6,553 nt of DNA from Lachnospiraceae bacterium (GCA_009774655.1 VSOD01000243.1:1-6553); one strand, 5' to 3'; numbered from the stretch's first letter, positions 1-6,013 are shown. Made by a program: numbers and translations. Notes: a model not told the origin generated them from the sequence alone.

Positions 1-22
1 GGAAGATACAGACTCATGCTAC

Positions 23-78
23 AATCGGAATAAATCGAAAATCGGAATAATCGGTAAAATTCCGATATCGGAATTTTA
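23..78. repeat. ATCGGAAT repeat cluster with 24-bp perfect palindrome
   Basis: The 8-mer ATCGGAAT occurs directly at 24-31, 41-48 and 67-74 and inverted at 59-66. An 11-nt unit AATCGGAATAA is repeated at 23-33 and 40-50, a 17-nt period. Positions 55-78 form a perfect 24-bp palindrome with half-site TAAAATTCCGAT. The cluster ends where recognisable Rpn coding sequence begins, so it may be a recombination junction, the end of a small mobile repeat, or a regulator binding array. The repeats are seen directly; the role is unknown. Confidence 0.7.
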
Positions 79-83
79 TTGAA

Positions 84-668
84 ATGCAGGTCATCAATCA
101 ACATAACTGGGTAGAGCGTTCCCTGAGTTACCTTTGCAGGGACTTTGACAGCCTGCAGTCGGGCGAATCCTATCAGGCCATCCGGCCAGTGCTGCAGATC
201 GGTATTCTGAACTTCACACTTTTTCCAGAACAGCCGGAGTTCTATGCCACCTATCAATTTTTAAATGTTAAAAATCATTCATTATATAGTGACAAACTAC
301 GTATTTCCGTGTTAAACTTAACACAGATAGAACTCGCAACGAAAGAGGACAAGTCCTGTCAGATCGATGCCTGGGCAAACCTCTTTAAAGCCACCACCTG
401 GGAGGAACTTACTATGCTGGCACAAAATAATGAATACATCAAGGAAGCAGCGGATACCATCTTCCGTCTCTGCCAGGACGAACGCGTCCGCATGGAATGC
501 CAGGCCCGTGAGGATCATTACCGCACACAGTTGGGCATTCAGCAGATGATGGACCGGCAGGCCGCCGAAATACAATCCCAGAATGCAGAGATCAAGACAC
601 AGGCCGCCGAAATTGACAAATTAAAAACCTGGATAAAAGCACACGGATACGATCCGGCAGATATCTAA
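84..668 (+). CDS. Rpn-family recombination-promoting nuclease/putative transposase, N-terminally truncated remnant
   Basis: This 194-residue protein matches the central and C-terminal part of the Rpn (PD-(D/E)XK, transposase-like) family. Typical landmarks are the ERSLSYLCRDF and GESYQAIRPV segments near residues 11-37, ILNFTLF near 41-47 and the IEL element near 82-84. The C-terminus (about 159-182) has AEI every seven residues, the coiled-coil tail common in these proteins. Family members are usually around 300 residues. Here the frame is closed by a stop at 48-50, and the codons just before the ATG read F-I-E, giving IEMQ, which resembles the family's catalytic E-x-Q/K motif. The ATG at 84 is therefore probably an internal Met and not a true start. 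The earlier catalytic Asp and N-terminal fold are absent, and there is no good ribosome binding site (only a weak GGAA at 70-73). It is most likely a decayed, inactive fragment, though the remaining frame is intact. The family call is from memory of its motifs. Confidence 0.75.
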   Translation: MQVINQHNWVERSLSYLCRDFDSLQSGESYQAIRPVLQIGILNFTLFPEQPEFYATYQFLNVKNHSLYSDKLRISVLNLTQIELATKEDKSCQIDAWANLFKATTWEELTMLAQNNEYIKEAADTIFRLCQDERVRMECQAREDHYRTQLGIQQMMDRQAAEIQSQNAEIKTQAAEIDKLKTWIKAHGYDPADI

Positions 669-740
669 GACCCATATCCTCCTTCTGCTTTTATGCCAGA
701 CCAGACAGGCCGCAGAGCAATCTGCTGCCTGCCGCAAAAG

Positions 741-792
741 ATAAAACCGATGCGGCGGAACCTTATATCGCTCTGCCGGGCATCGGTTTTAT
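741..792. terminator. Bidirectional intrinsic terminator
   Basis: Perfect 13-bp arms ATAAAACCGATGC (741-753) and GCATCGGTTTTAT (780-792) enclose a 26-nt GC-rich loop that can pair further (GGC 754-756 with GCC 775-777). The right arm runs into TTTTATTTCT on the + strand. The reverse strand reads TTTTATCTTTT after the stem. It can therefore stop transcription from the Rpn fragment on its left and from the binding-protein gene converging from the right. Confidence 0.85.
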
Positions 793-873
793 TTCTCTTA
801 TACTTGTTATTTCTTTTATTCACTTTTTTGTAAAACAGCTGTCATATATAGCTGTATAAACCACGCATGCGGC

Positions 874-1845
874 TTATTCTGCCGTAACTGCCTCCGTATA
901 CTGTACGCCAAGATCGGAGATCGTGCCGTCTGCCAGCTTCGCTTCGATGGCTTTGTTGATCATATCAAGCAATGCTGTGTTGCCTTTCTGTACGGCAACG
1001 GCATATTCCTCGGACTCGAATGCGGAAGCGTCTTCCACGATCTTCAGCCCTTCGTTGTCGTCCACATATTTCTGCGCAGTCGCAGAGTCGATCACTACTA
1101 CATCGCACTTACCGTTAACCAGCTCCAACACTGCCTCGGTACCCTTCTTGAATGCTTCATAGGAATACCCCATATCGTTGACACAAATCTCACCGGTATA
1201 ACCCTGCACAACACAGATCTTCTTATCAGCCATGTCTGCCGCTGCCGCGATATCGGAATCTTCCTTCACGATCATAACCTGTGTTGCTGTGTAATAAGGC
1301 ACGGAGAAATCAACCGCCTCCTTACGATCTTCTGTCACGGTCATCGCCGCGATCGCCGCATCGATCTGACCATTCTGCAGTGCCACCAGCAGAGAATCAA
1401 ACTCCATGTTCTCAATCGCCGCCGTCATCCCGTTATCCTCTGCGATCTGTTTCGCGATCGCCATATCAATACCGTCATACTGATCGATCACACCTGTTCC
1501 CGCCACGAATTCAAAGGGCGGAAACTCTGCATTGGTGCCGAATGTGAGGACGCCTTCTGTCTTTGTCGTAACTGCTCCGGCTGCCTCTGCTCCAGCCTCT
1601 TCTTCACCGGCCGCTGCCTCTCCCTCTGCTGCATCTGCCGCCGCATCCTCCGCTGCCGCATCTGTATCTGTCGCTGCGTCTGTGTCCTCTGCCGCGTTTT
1701 CTTCAGATGCATCCGCCTCGGCGCCTGCTGCTTCCGTATTCGCCGCATCCGGTGCTGCGTCTTTTTCACCTCCGCATGCTGTCAATGTGGATACCGCCAT
1801 AGCCATGGCCAGTATCAATGCTGCTGCCTTTGTCGCTTTCTTCAT
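874..1845 (-). CDS. Amino-acid ABC transporter substrate-binding lipoprotein (SBP family 3)
   Basis: This lipid-anchored receptor captures an amino acid outside the membrane and delivers it to the adjacent permease/ATPase. Residues 1-24 are a lipoprotein signal: KK, a hydrophobic stretch, then lipobox LTAC with Cys24 as the predicted lipidated residue. Residues 27-92 are a low-complexity Ala/Asp/Glu linker with almost no basic residues. The family-3 periplasmic-binding fold spans about 96-320. It contains NAEFPPFEF (105-113), the TEDR segment with Arg164 (the usual carboxylate-binding Arg) followed by VDFSVPYY (168-175), GYTGE (205-209, where GTTGE is usual) and VIDS with Asp243. The start is supported by AGGAGGA at 1853-1859, 7 nt upstream. 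It is the last of three importer genes, 312 nt after the ATPase, and probably also has its own promoter. The Thr-to-Tyr change in GYTGE could alter ligand choice. Substrate is unresolved: polar amino acid or cystine are both plausible. Confidence 0.93.
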   Translation of the reverse strand: MKKATKAAALILAMAMAVSTLTACGGEKDAAPDAANTEAAGAEADASEENAAEDTDAATDTDAAAEDAAADAAEGEAAAGEEEAGAEAAGAVTTKTEGVLTFGTNAEFPPFEFVAGTGVIDQYDGIDMAIAKQIAEDNGMTAAIENMEFDSLLVALQNGQIDAAIAAMTVTEDRKEAVDFSVPYYTATQVMIVKEDSDIAAAADMADKKICVVQGYTGEICVNDMGYSYEAFKKGTEAVLELVNGKCDVVVIDSATAQKYVDDNEGLKIVEDASAFESEEYAVAVQKGNTALLDMINKAIEAKLADGTISDLGVQYTEAVTAE

Positions 1846-2157
1846 AATACTCTCCTCCTGTCAAAAATATTGTTATTGCTCCGGACTGCTTTGCTGCTGC
1901 TTTCACAGTCCTCTATATCAAAACCCTGCCTTCTGTCTATCCATGGCACCTCACCTTTGGGCCTGCACAGCTCCGGAACAGATACTTCCACAGCACAGGC
2001 TGCATTTCATACAGGATAGAACAGACAGCCGGTCCGATATCACATGTCACGCCTTTCCAATAACCGCCGGCAACTCCACTGCCGTCCGCCGCTCTCTCTC
2101 AATGCAGTCATCTCGATGAGGCGGCCTTTGCTGCGGTATTTTGCCTGCAGACTATCT
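1846..2157. other. 312-nt intergenic region between ATPase and binding-protein genes
   Basis: No convincing protein gene is seen on either strand. On the minus strand it holds a candidate promoter (1912-1939), a weak stem-loop (GGACTG 1883-1888 with CAGTCC 1906-1911, 17-nt loop) and the binding-protein ribosome binding site. There is no U-tract after the hairpin, so it is not an intrinsic terminator. It may be a processing or stability element that lets the binding protein be made in excess of the membrane components; that is inference. Confidence 0.5.
1912..1939 (-). promoter_or_regulatory. Candidate sigma-A-type promoter for the binding-protein gene
   Basis: The minus strand reads TAGACA (1939-1934, five of six to TTGACA), a 16-nt spacer and TATAGA (1917-1912, four of six to TATAAT). 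This would start transcription near 1905, about 60 nt before the ATG. A separate promoter would fit the long gap and the usual need for more binding protein than permease. The match is modest and could be chance. Confidence 0.35.
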
Positions 2158-2880
2158 TTACAAAACCTTACTTAAGAAAAGCTTCGTCCTGTCATTGGAC
2201 GGATTGCTGAATACTTCCTGCGGTGTGCCGCTCTCCATAACGACGCCCTGGTCGATAAAAAGCACTCTGGACGCCACCTCTCTTGCAAATCCCATCTCAT
2301 GTGTGACGATCACCATGGTCATGCCGGATCTGGCCAGATCCTTCATAACATCCAGCACCTCTCCCACCATCTCCGGATCCAGGGCCGATGTCGGCTCGTC
2401 AAAGAGCATGATCTCCGGATTCATGGCCAGCGCCCTGGCGATCGCCACACGCTGTTTCTGCCCGCCCGAAAGCTGGGCCGGATAGGCGTCTGCTTTTTCC
2501 GCCAGATTGACACGCTCTAAAAGTTCCTGTCCCCTTTTGACCGCCTCCGCTTTGGTCATCTTTTTCAACAGCACGGGGGCGAGTGTGATATTGTCCATGA
2601 TCGTCAGATGGGGAAAAAGATTAAACTGCTGGAATACCATCCCCATCTTCTGTCTGACCACGTTGATGTTGACCTTCGGTGTATTGATCAGCTCGTTATC
2701 CACATAGATCTCACCCTCCGTTACATCCTCCAGCAGATTCAGGCAGCGCAGAAAAGTACTCTTGCCCGATCCCGACGGACCGATGATGACTACCACCTCT
2801 CCCTGCGAAATATGTTCGTCTATCCCGTTTAAAACCGTCAGCCCGCCGAATTTTTTATGTAAGTTCTTCACCTCGATCAT
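2158..2880 (-). CDS. Polar amino-acid ABC transporter ATP-binding protein (GlnQ-like)
   Basis: This cytoplasmic ATPase powers the importer. All nucleotide-binding motifs are intact in the 240-residue protein: Walker A GPSGSGKST (34-42), Q-loop VFQQFNLFPH (82-91), signature LSGGQ (137-141), Walker B IMLFDEP (157-163, Asp161 and Glu162), D-loop SALD (165-168) and the switch His194 in IVTHEM. Length and the EXXXAFD-like MIEVKNLHKKFGG beginning are usual for GlnQ/ArtP-type proteins. The open frame continues 35 codons upstream to an ATG at 2985. I chose the ATG at 2880 because AAGGAG (2894-2889) lies 8 nt before it and the family N-terminus starts there; the upstream extension overlaps a repeated element and has no family match. 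It lies 191 nt after the permease gene and precedes the binding-protein gene. Confidence 0.95.
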   Translation of the reverse strand: MIEVKNLHKKFGGLTVLNGIDEHISQGEVVVIIGPSGSGKSTFLRCLNLLEDVTEGEIYVDNELINTPKVNINVVRQKMGMVFQQFNLFPHLTIMDNITLAPVLLKKMTKAEAVKRGQELLERVNLAEKADAYPAQLSGGQKQRVAIARALAMNPEIMLFDEPTSALDPEMVGEVLDVMKDLARSGMTMVIVTHEMGFAREVASRVLFIDQGVVMESGTPQEVFSNPSNDRTKLFLSKVL

Positions 2881-2904
2881 AAGATACGCTCCTTCTTGTG
2901 CTCC

Positions 2905-2998
2905 TGCTGTCAGCAAACATGTATCATTCACTGCCAGTTTGACCGCTTCCGCTATCCGCTGTTCCACCATGCTGCCAGCAAACATGTATCATTCACTG
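2905..2998. repeat. Duplicated 29-bp element upstream of the ATPase gene
   Basis: Positions 2905-2933 and 2970-2998 are identical over 29 bp except for one base, an offset of 65 bp. Each copy begins with the dyad TGCTGNCAGCA (central base T in the first, C in the second) and continues AAACATGTATCATTCACTG. On the minus strand both copies can encode V-N-D-T-C-L-L, but the copies are in different frames relative to each other. It could be a pair of operators, a local duplication, or two copies of a dispersed repeat. The repeat is certain; its function is not. Confidence 0.8.
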
Positions 2999-3071
2999 AG
3001 ACTGAGCACCGCTCAACTTCTGCATGCCTGCGCCTGCTCTTTTTATCCGGCATAATACCGGCACGGGCGGC

Positions 3072-3770
3072 CTACCTGGCATCCGATTTCCGCAGATGAT
3101 TCTCCACCTGGCGCAGCGTCAGCGTCAGGATCTTGATCAGCACGTAGTAGATCACTGCCGTTCCGAACAGCGGCATACCCGGTTCATAAGTTGCACTCTT
3201 GATAAAGTCGCCTGCCTTCTGGATATCCATCAGGCCCACATAACCGACGATGGCCGTCTCCTTGATCAGCACGATAAACTCATTGCAAAGCGCCGGGAAA
3301 ATATTCTTTACCGCCTGCGGGATCACGATCCTGGTCATCGTCTGGAACGCGTTGAGTCCCAGCGATCTTCCGGCCTCCGTCTGCCCGTGATCCACGGAAA
3401 GGATACCGCCTCTTATGATCTCCGACACATAGGCGCCTGAATTGACGCCGAAGGCAATCGCCGCAATGATCCACTTATTCAGATTGACTGACGCAAAGAA
3501 AACAAAATAGATCACCATCAACTGGGTGACGGAAGGCGTGCCGCGTATCACATCCGTATAGATGCCGCCGATCGCCTTGAACAGTTTATTCCTGGAAAGA
3601 TTGCTCATCGCCACCAGCATACCGATCAGAATACCGATCAGCACCGCCAGCAGCGAGACCTTGATCGTGACGCCGACACCACTGACTAACAGCCTGTAGC
3701 GGTCATCCTTGATAAAACATTTATAAAACAAGTCGCAAAAATCAGCAAACCATACGGAAATCCCTGTCAT
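3072..3770 (-). CDS. Polar amino-acid ABC transporter permease (HisM/GlnP-like)
   Basis: This inner-membrane subunit forms the translocation channel, probably as a homodimer because no second permease gene is present. The 232-residue protein has the family motif VIRGTP (74-79) and an EAA coupling loop EAGRSLGLNAFQ starting at Glu132, followed by IVIPQAVKNIFPAL, which contacts the ATPase. Hydrophobic segments lie near residues 29-54, 81-96, 98-115, 150-180 and 200-220. The start at 3770 is supported by GGAAGGA (3787-3781) 10 nt upstream. It is first in the importer gene order, ahead of ATPase and binding protein; many relatives put the binding protein first. A roughly 200-nt structured leader precedes it. 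Confidence 0.94.
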   Translation of the reverse strand: MTGISVWFADFCDLFYKCFIKDDRYRLLVSGVGVTIKVSLLAVLIGILIGMLVAMSNLSRNKLFKAIGGIYTDVIRGTPSVTQLMVIYFVFFASVNLNKWIIAAIAFGVNSGAYVSEIIRGGILSVDHGQTEAGRSLGLNAFQTMTRIVIPQAVKNIFPALCNEFIVLIKETAIVGYVGLMDIQKAGDFIKSATYEPGMPLFGTAVIYYVLIKILTLTLRQVENHLRKSDAR

Positions 3771-3844
3771 CTGTCGTTCATCCTTCCCGTTACGCCTCCA
3801 TGCGGCATAAACATTACACTTATCCTATCATAAACCCTCATCAT
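3767..3844 (-). CDS. Possible 25-codon upstream ORF overlapping the permease start
   Basis: The minus strand has an open frame from an ATG at 3844 (a second ATG follows immediately) to a TGA at 3769-3767. That TGA overlaps the permease ATG as ATGA, the classic arrangement for translational coupling. The peptide begins MMRVYDRISV and ends GRMNDR. The ribosome binding site is weak (AGGTTGAGC before the ATG) and the permease has its own. No family is recognised. It may be a coupling or leader peptide, or chance. Confidence 0.2.
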   Translation of the reverse strand: MMRVYDRISVMFMPHGGVTGRMNDR

Positions 3845-3883
3845 GCTCAACCTGCTGCTTTAGCGGGCCGCATGGCCATCCAC

Positions 3884-3910
3884 GCTGTGAAAGTCGAAGA
3901 CTTTCACAGC
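3884..3910 (-). promoter_or_regulatory. Strong leader stem-loop in the permease 5' UTR
   Basis: Perfect 12-bp arms GCTGTGAAAGTC (3884-3895) and GACTTTCACAGC (3899-3910) close a three-base loop, reading UUC in the minus-strand RNA. No U-tract follows in either direction, so it is not a terminator by itself. It sits about 60 nt into the predicted transcript and could stabilise the mRNA, bind a protein or form part of an attenuator. The structure is obvious; the role is inferred. Confidence 0.65.
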
Positions 3911-3967
3911 AAACGGCATAACAAATTTCTGTTTCTAATGTCGTTAACGATAGCTTTCCCAAACAAC

Positions 3968-4002
3968 TCAACCCGCATTATAACACAAACAATGCGGGTT
4001 GA
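3968..4002. promoter_or_regulatory. Operator-like 35-bp inverted repeat over the importer promoter
   Basis: Perfect 12-bp arms TCAACCCGCATT (3968-3979) and AATGCGGGTTGA (3991-4002) flank an 11-bp AT-rich spacer. The arm centres are 23 bp apart, close to two helical turns, which suits a dimeric regulator. One arm covers the -10 and start point and the other overlaps the -35, so a bound protein should block RNA polymerase. It could also fold as an RNA hairpin helping to end the upstream DUF4179 transcript, but only an interrupted T-rich stretch follows. Confidence 0.6.
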
Positions 4003-4005
4003 AAA
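3977..4005 (-). promoter_or_regulatory. Predicted extended -10 promoter for the ABC importer genes
   Basis: The minus strand reads TTTTCA (4005-4000, four of six to TTGACA), a 17-nt spacer and a perfect TATAAT (3982-3977) preceded by TGT, making an extended -10 TGTTATAAT. Transcription would begin near 3970, leaving a leader of about 200 nt before the permease ATG. Confidence 0.65.
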
Positions 4006-4083
4006 GCATAAATATAAGTTATTCTATGAATAAAACAGCTGAAAGCACAGATGCAGGACTGCCGCTTTATAAACCTGTCTTTC

Positions 4084-5337
4084 TCAGAAATGCACCTCTG
4101 TGCCAAACAGCGCGCCTTCCGCGATCTTCTTATCGTCCCCTTTCAGTTCATCCATAAACTGCATATAATCGCATACATATACATACACCGTATCCGTATT
4201 CCTGCCATAAGTGGAAAAGACCTCCCCATTCGATCCCTGATTGTCTAACCGTTTGCCGTCCGCATCCAGGATCGTAACGATATAGTCATAACGCTCTACG
4301 CCTTCCGGCAGGATAATCTGTGCACTGATCTCGAAAGCCGTCTTCTCCACAGAAGCAATTCCGATGCCGTCCTCATTGGTCTTGTTGACTTCGACTGTCT
4401 GCATGTCCTTCAGGTTCTTGTTCACTTCGATCTCAAAATTCCAGGTGCCTTCATAGTGTTTCCACAACGGCTCCGGCAGGGTCACCATCTCATCCGTTTC
4501 CGGATCGCGGTACTGTCTTTCCTCATACTCCAACAGTTCGCCGTAAATATCGGATATTTCCAGGTAGTAGGTAAACTGCTCCGGCAATGCCTGCTTTTTC
4601 GACGGATCGCTGCACAGCAGATCCTCTCCCAGAGAAACCATGATGATACCTGTAAAAGTCCTGCTGTCCGCAAAATTTCCTTCTATATAAGTGGGCGTTG
4701 AAAATCCGTTGGCGGCAGCATCGCTCCTCTCTTCTTTTCCCATACCCGGCAGATCATAATAGCTTTCTGTTTTCAGATTCAGAATGTCATAATCCAGGAT
4801 ATATCCCTCCATATTCTTTGTCTTGATAAAATCCGCCGGAAAATCCTCTTCATTTTCAATGCACAGCCCCAGATACAATGCCTGACTGGTACAGTTCGCT
4901 TCGGAAACCGTGACCGTCAGCCCATTGGAAGTCTGTACATAGGTACCGTCCGCCGTTTTCCCGGAAAGTCCGTCAGCGCTCTCGCCTGACACATCTGTCA
5001 TTTCTCCATTCTGTGCCCCTTCGCCGGCTCCCGATATATCTTCCTCCACAAAGACTTCCGCATTATCGCTGAAATCTCCTTTATAGCTGAGCTTATCCTG
5101 CACCATCGTGAAAACCCGGCCGATGAAAGGCAGTCTGGCTGCCAGGGAAGGTTCTGATACCAGCAGGACGCCCGCACAGACCACTGCCAGCGTTGCCGCC
5201 GCGGTCGTACCATAACGCAGCATACGTTTGTTTTTGTTGAGCCGTTTCTGTTCCCTGATCCCTTCCTGTATACCGGCCTTTACAACACTGCCCAGCTCTC
5301 TCGGAATCGGGATTGCGTCAAATCTCTCATTTTGCAT
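4084..5337 (-). CDS. DUF4179 domain-containing membrane protein, probable anti-sigma factor
   Basis: The predicted role is to bind and hold the ECF sigma factor encoded just upstream and to release it on an envelope signal. The 417-residue protein has a basic cytoplasmic N-terminus (1-40), containing the family-like IPRELGSVVKAGIQEGIR segment. One membrane segment follows at about 43-60, then PSLAARLPFIGRVF (63-76), characteristic of DUF4179. The remainder is a large extracytoplasmic domain with an acidic Gly/Ser-rich stretch (about 98-130) and beta-rich sequence to the end. Start choice is supported by AAGGAGG (5353-5347) 9 nt before the ATG. The ATG lies inside the last codons of the sigma gene (11-nt overlap), which suggests coupled translation in fixed proportion. 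No zinc-binding anti-sigma (ZAS) motif is visible. The family call is confident; the anti-sigma role is inferred from family and gene pairing. Confidence 0.85.
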   Translation of the reverse strand: MQNERFDAIPIPRELGSVVKAGIQEGIREQKRLNKNKRMLRYGTTAAATLAVVCAGVLLVSEPSLAARLPFIGRVFTMVQDKLSYKGDFSDNAEVFVEEDISGAGEGAQNGEMTDVSGESADGLSGKTADGTYVQTSNGLTVTVSEANCTSQALYLGLCIENEEDFPADFIKTKNMEGYILDYDILNLKTESYYDLPGMGKEERSDAAANGFSTPTYIEGNFADSRTFTGIIMVSLGEDLLCSDPSKKQALPEQFTYYLEISDIYGELLEYEERQYRDPETDEMVTLPEPLWKHYEGTWNFEIEVNKNLKDMQTVEVNKTNEDGIGIASVEKTAFEISAQIILPEGVERYDYIVTILDADGKRLDNQGSNGEVFSTYGRNTDTVYVYVCDYMQFMDELKGDDKKIAEGALFGTEVHF

Positions 5338-5872
5338 AGCGTCTTTCCTCCTTATATTCTGCTTTATCAGCTTCCAGCCACCTGCGCATCTGCTTCTTGG
5401 CCCGGTACAGATATACCTTCACACTGCCTTCCGGAATGTCCATGATCTGCGCGATCTCCTTGATTTTCAATTCCTGGAAATAGAAAAGTATGACCACGGT
5501 CTTATACTGCTCCTTCAGGGAGTCAATAGCATCGTAGAGATCCACCTTCTCCTCGATCAGATAATTCTCCACGCCTTTTTCCCGGTATTCATCCAAAGAT
5601 ACTGTCTGCGTCCTCTTCTGATCCTGCCAGATGCAGTTTAACAGAATCCGCGTGATCCATGTCTTAAAATATTTCGGTTCCTTTAACTTTTCAATTCCCA
5701 ACAGTCCTCTCGTCACACATTCCTGCACCGCATCCAGCGAGTCCGCCTCGTTCTTTACATATAAAAAGGCTGTCTTATATAAGTAAACCTGATACTGCGC
5801 GATCAACTCACCGTAAGCGGCTTTGCTGCCCTTGATGGCTTTTTTTACAAGCCTGATCGTATCCTCTTTCAC
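5327..5872 (-). CDS. ECF-type RNA polymerase sigma factor (SigV-like)
   Basis: This alternative sigma factor redirects RNA polymerase to stress or envelope-response promoters. The 181-residue form has sigma region 2 at about 17-84, including NEADSLDAVQECVTRGL and the YFKTWITRILLN segment. Region 4 covers about 113-165, with a helix-turn-helix around KIKEIAQIMDIPEGSVKVYLYRAKKQM's core (136-162). I chose the GTG start at 5872: AAAGGA lies about 10 nt upstream and family members begin at this point (KEDTIRLVKKA). An ATG at 5956 would add a 28-residue very basic extension with no ribosome binding site and no family match. The gene overlaps the downstream DUF4179 gene by 11 nt. The promoter upstream has ECF-type elements, so positive autoregulation is likely. 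Confidence 0.92.
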   Translation of the reverse strand: MKEDTIRLVKKAIKGSKAAYGELIAQYQVYLYKTAFLYVKNEADSLDAVQECVTRGLLGIEKLKEPKYFKTWITRILLNCIWQDQKRTQTVSLDEYREKGVENYLIEEKVDLYDAIDSLKEQYKTVVILFYFQELKIKEIAQIMDIPEGSVKVYLYRAKKQMRRWLEADKAEYKEERRYAK

Positions 5873-5982
5873 TTTTGTTCTTTCCTTTCGTATGATCTGC
5901 CGGTATGCGCGCCTGCATGATCGCCGTCCCAAAAGCGGCCGTGGACGGTAATTCATTATCTTACCGGTTTTGTTTTACATAG

Positions 5983-6013
5983 ATTAGACTGCCTGCAAAA
6001 GAAAAAGGTTACA
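5983..6013 (-). promoter_or_regulatory. ECF sigma-factor-type promoter, probably autoregulatory
   Basis: The minus strand reads TGTAACC (6013-6007), a 17-nt spacer and GTCTAAT (5989-5983). This has the AAC-containing -35 and GTC-containing -10 expected for ECF promoters, at correct spacing. Transcription would start near 5975, about 100 nt before the GTG of the sigma gene. The A/T-rich tract just upstream resembles an UP element. Its position directly before the sigma gene is typical of self-activation. Confidence 0.75.

Larger units (their letters stand above)
3771..4083. other. 313-nt intergenic region: importer promoter and leader
   Basis: This region lies between the end of the DUF4179 gene and the permease start. 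It holds the importer promoter with an overlapping inverted repeat (3968-4005), a 10-bp palindrome TCGTTAACGA (3941-3950), a strong 12-bp stem-loop (3884-3910), a GGCC-GCAT-GGCC mini-hairpin (3866-3877) and the possible upstream ORF. I see no T-box or other known riboswitch landmark, and no clear intrinsic terminator after the DUF4179 gene. Confidence 0.6.

Noticed and set aside
23..50. CRISPR-like repeat reading of the ATCGGAAT units
   Set aside because: The units are 8-11 nt at a 17-nt period, far too short for repeats with spacers, and no cas gene is present.
835..855. ACAGCT/AGCTGT stem after the binding-protein gene
   Set aside because: It is only 6 bp, with no U-tract on the strand that would need it; the stem at 741-792 is a far better terminator.
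1926..1955. Eight-codon leader peptide MDRQKAGF after an AGGTGAGG site (minus strand)
   Set aside because: It overlaps the candidate promoter, has no run of a regulatory amino acid and no attached terminator; chance is likely.
1532..2119. Rightward Ala/Ser-rich open frame of 195 codons
   Set aside because: It is the antisense of the binding protein's low-complexity linker; its composition follows from that sequence, and it has no family match.
2881..2985. 35-codon N-terminal extension of the ATPase
   Set aside because: A strong ribosome binding site precedes the ATG at 2880, the GlnQ family starts there, and the extension overlaps the duplicated element.
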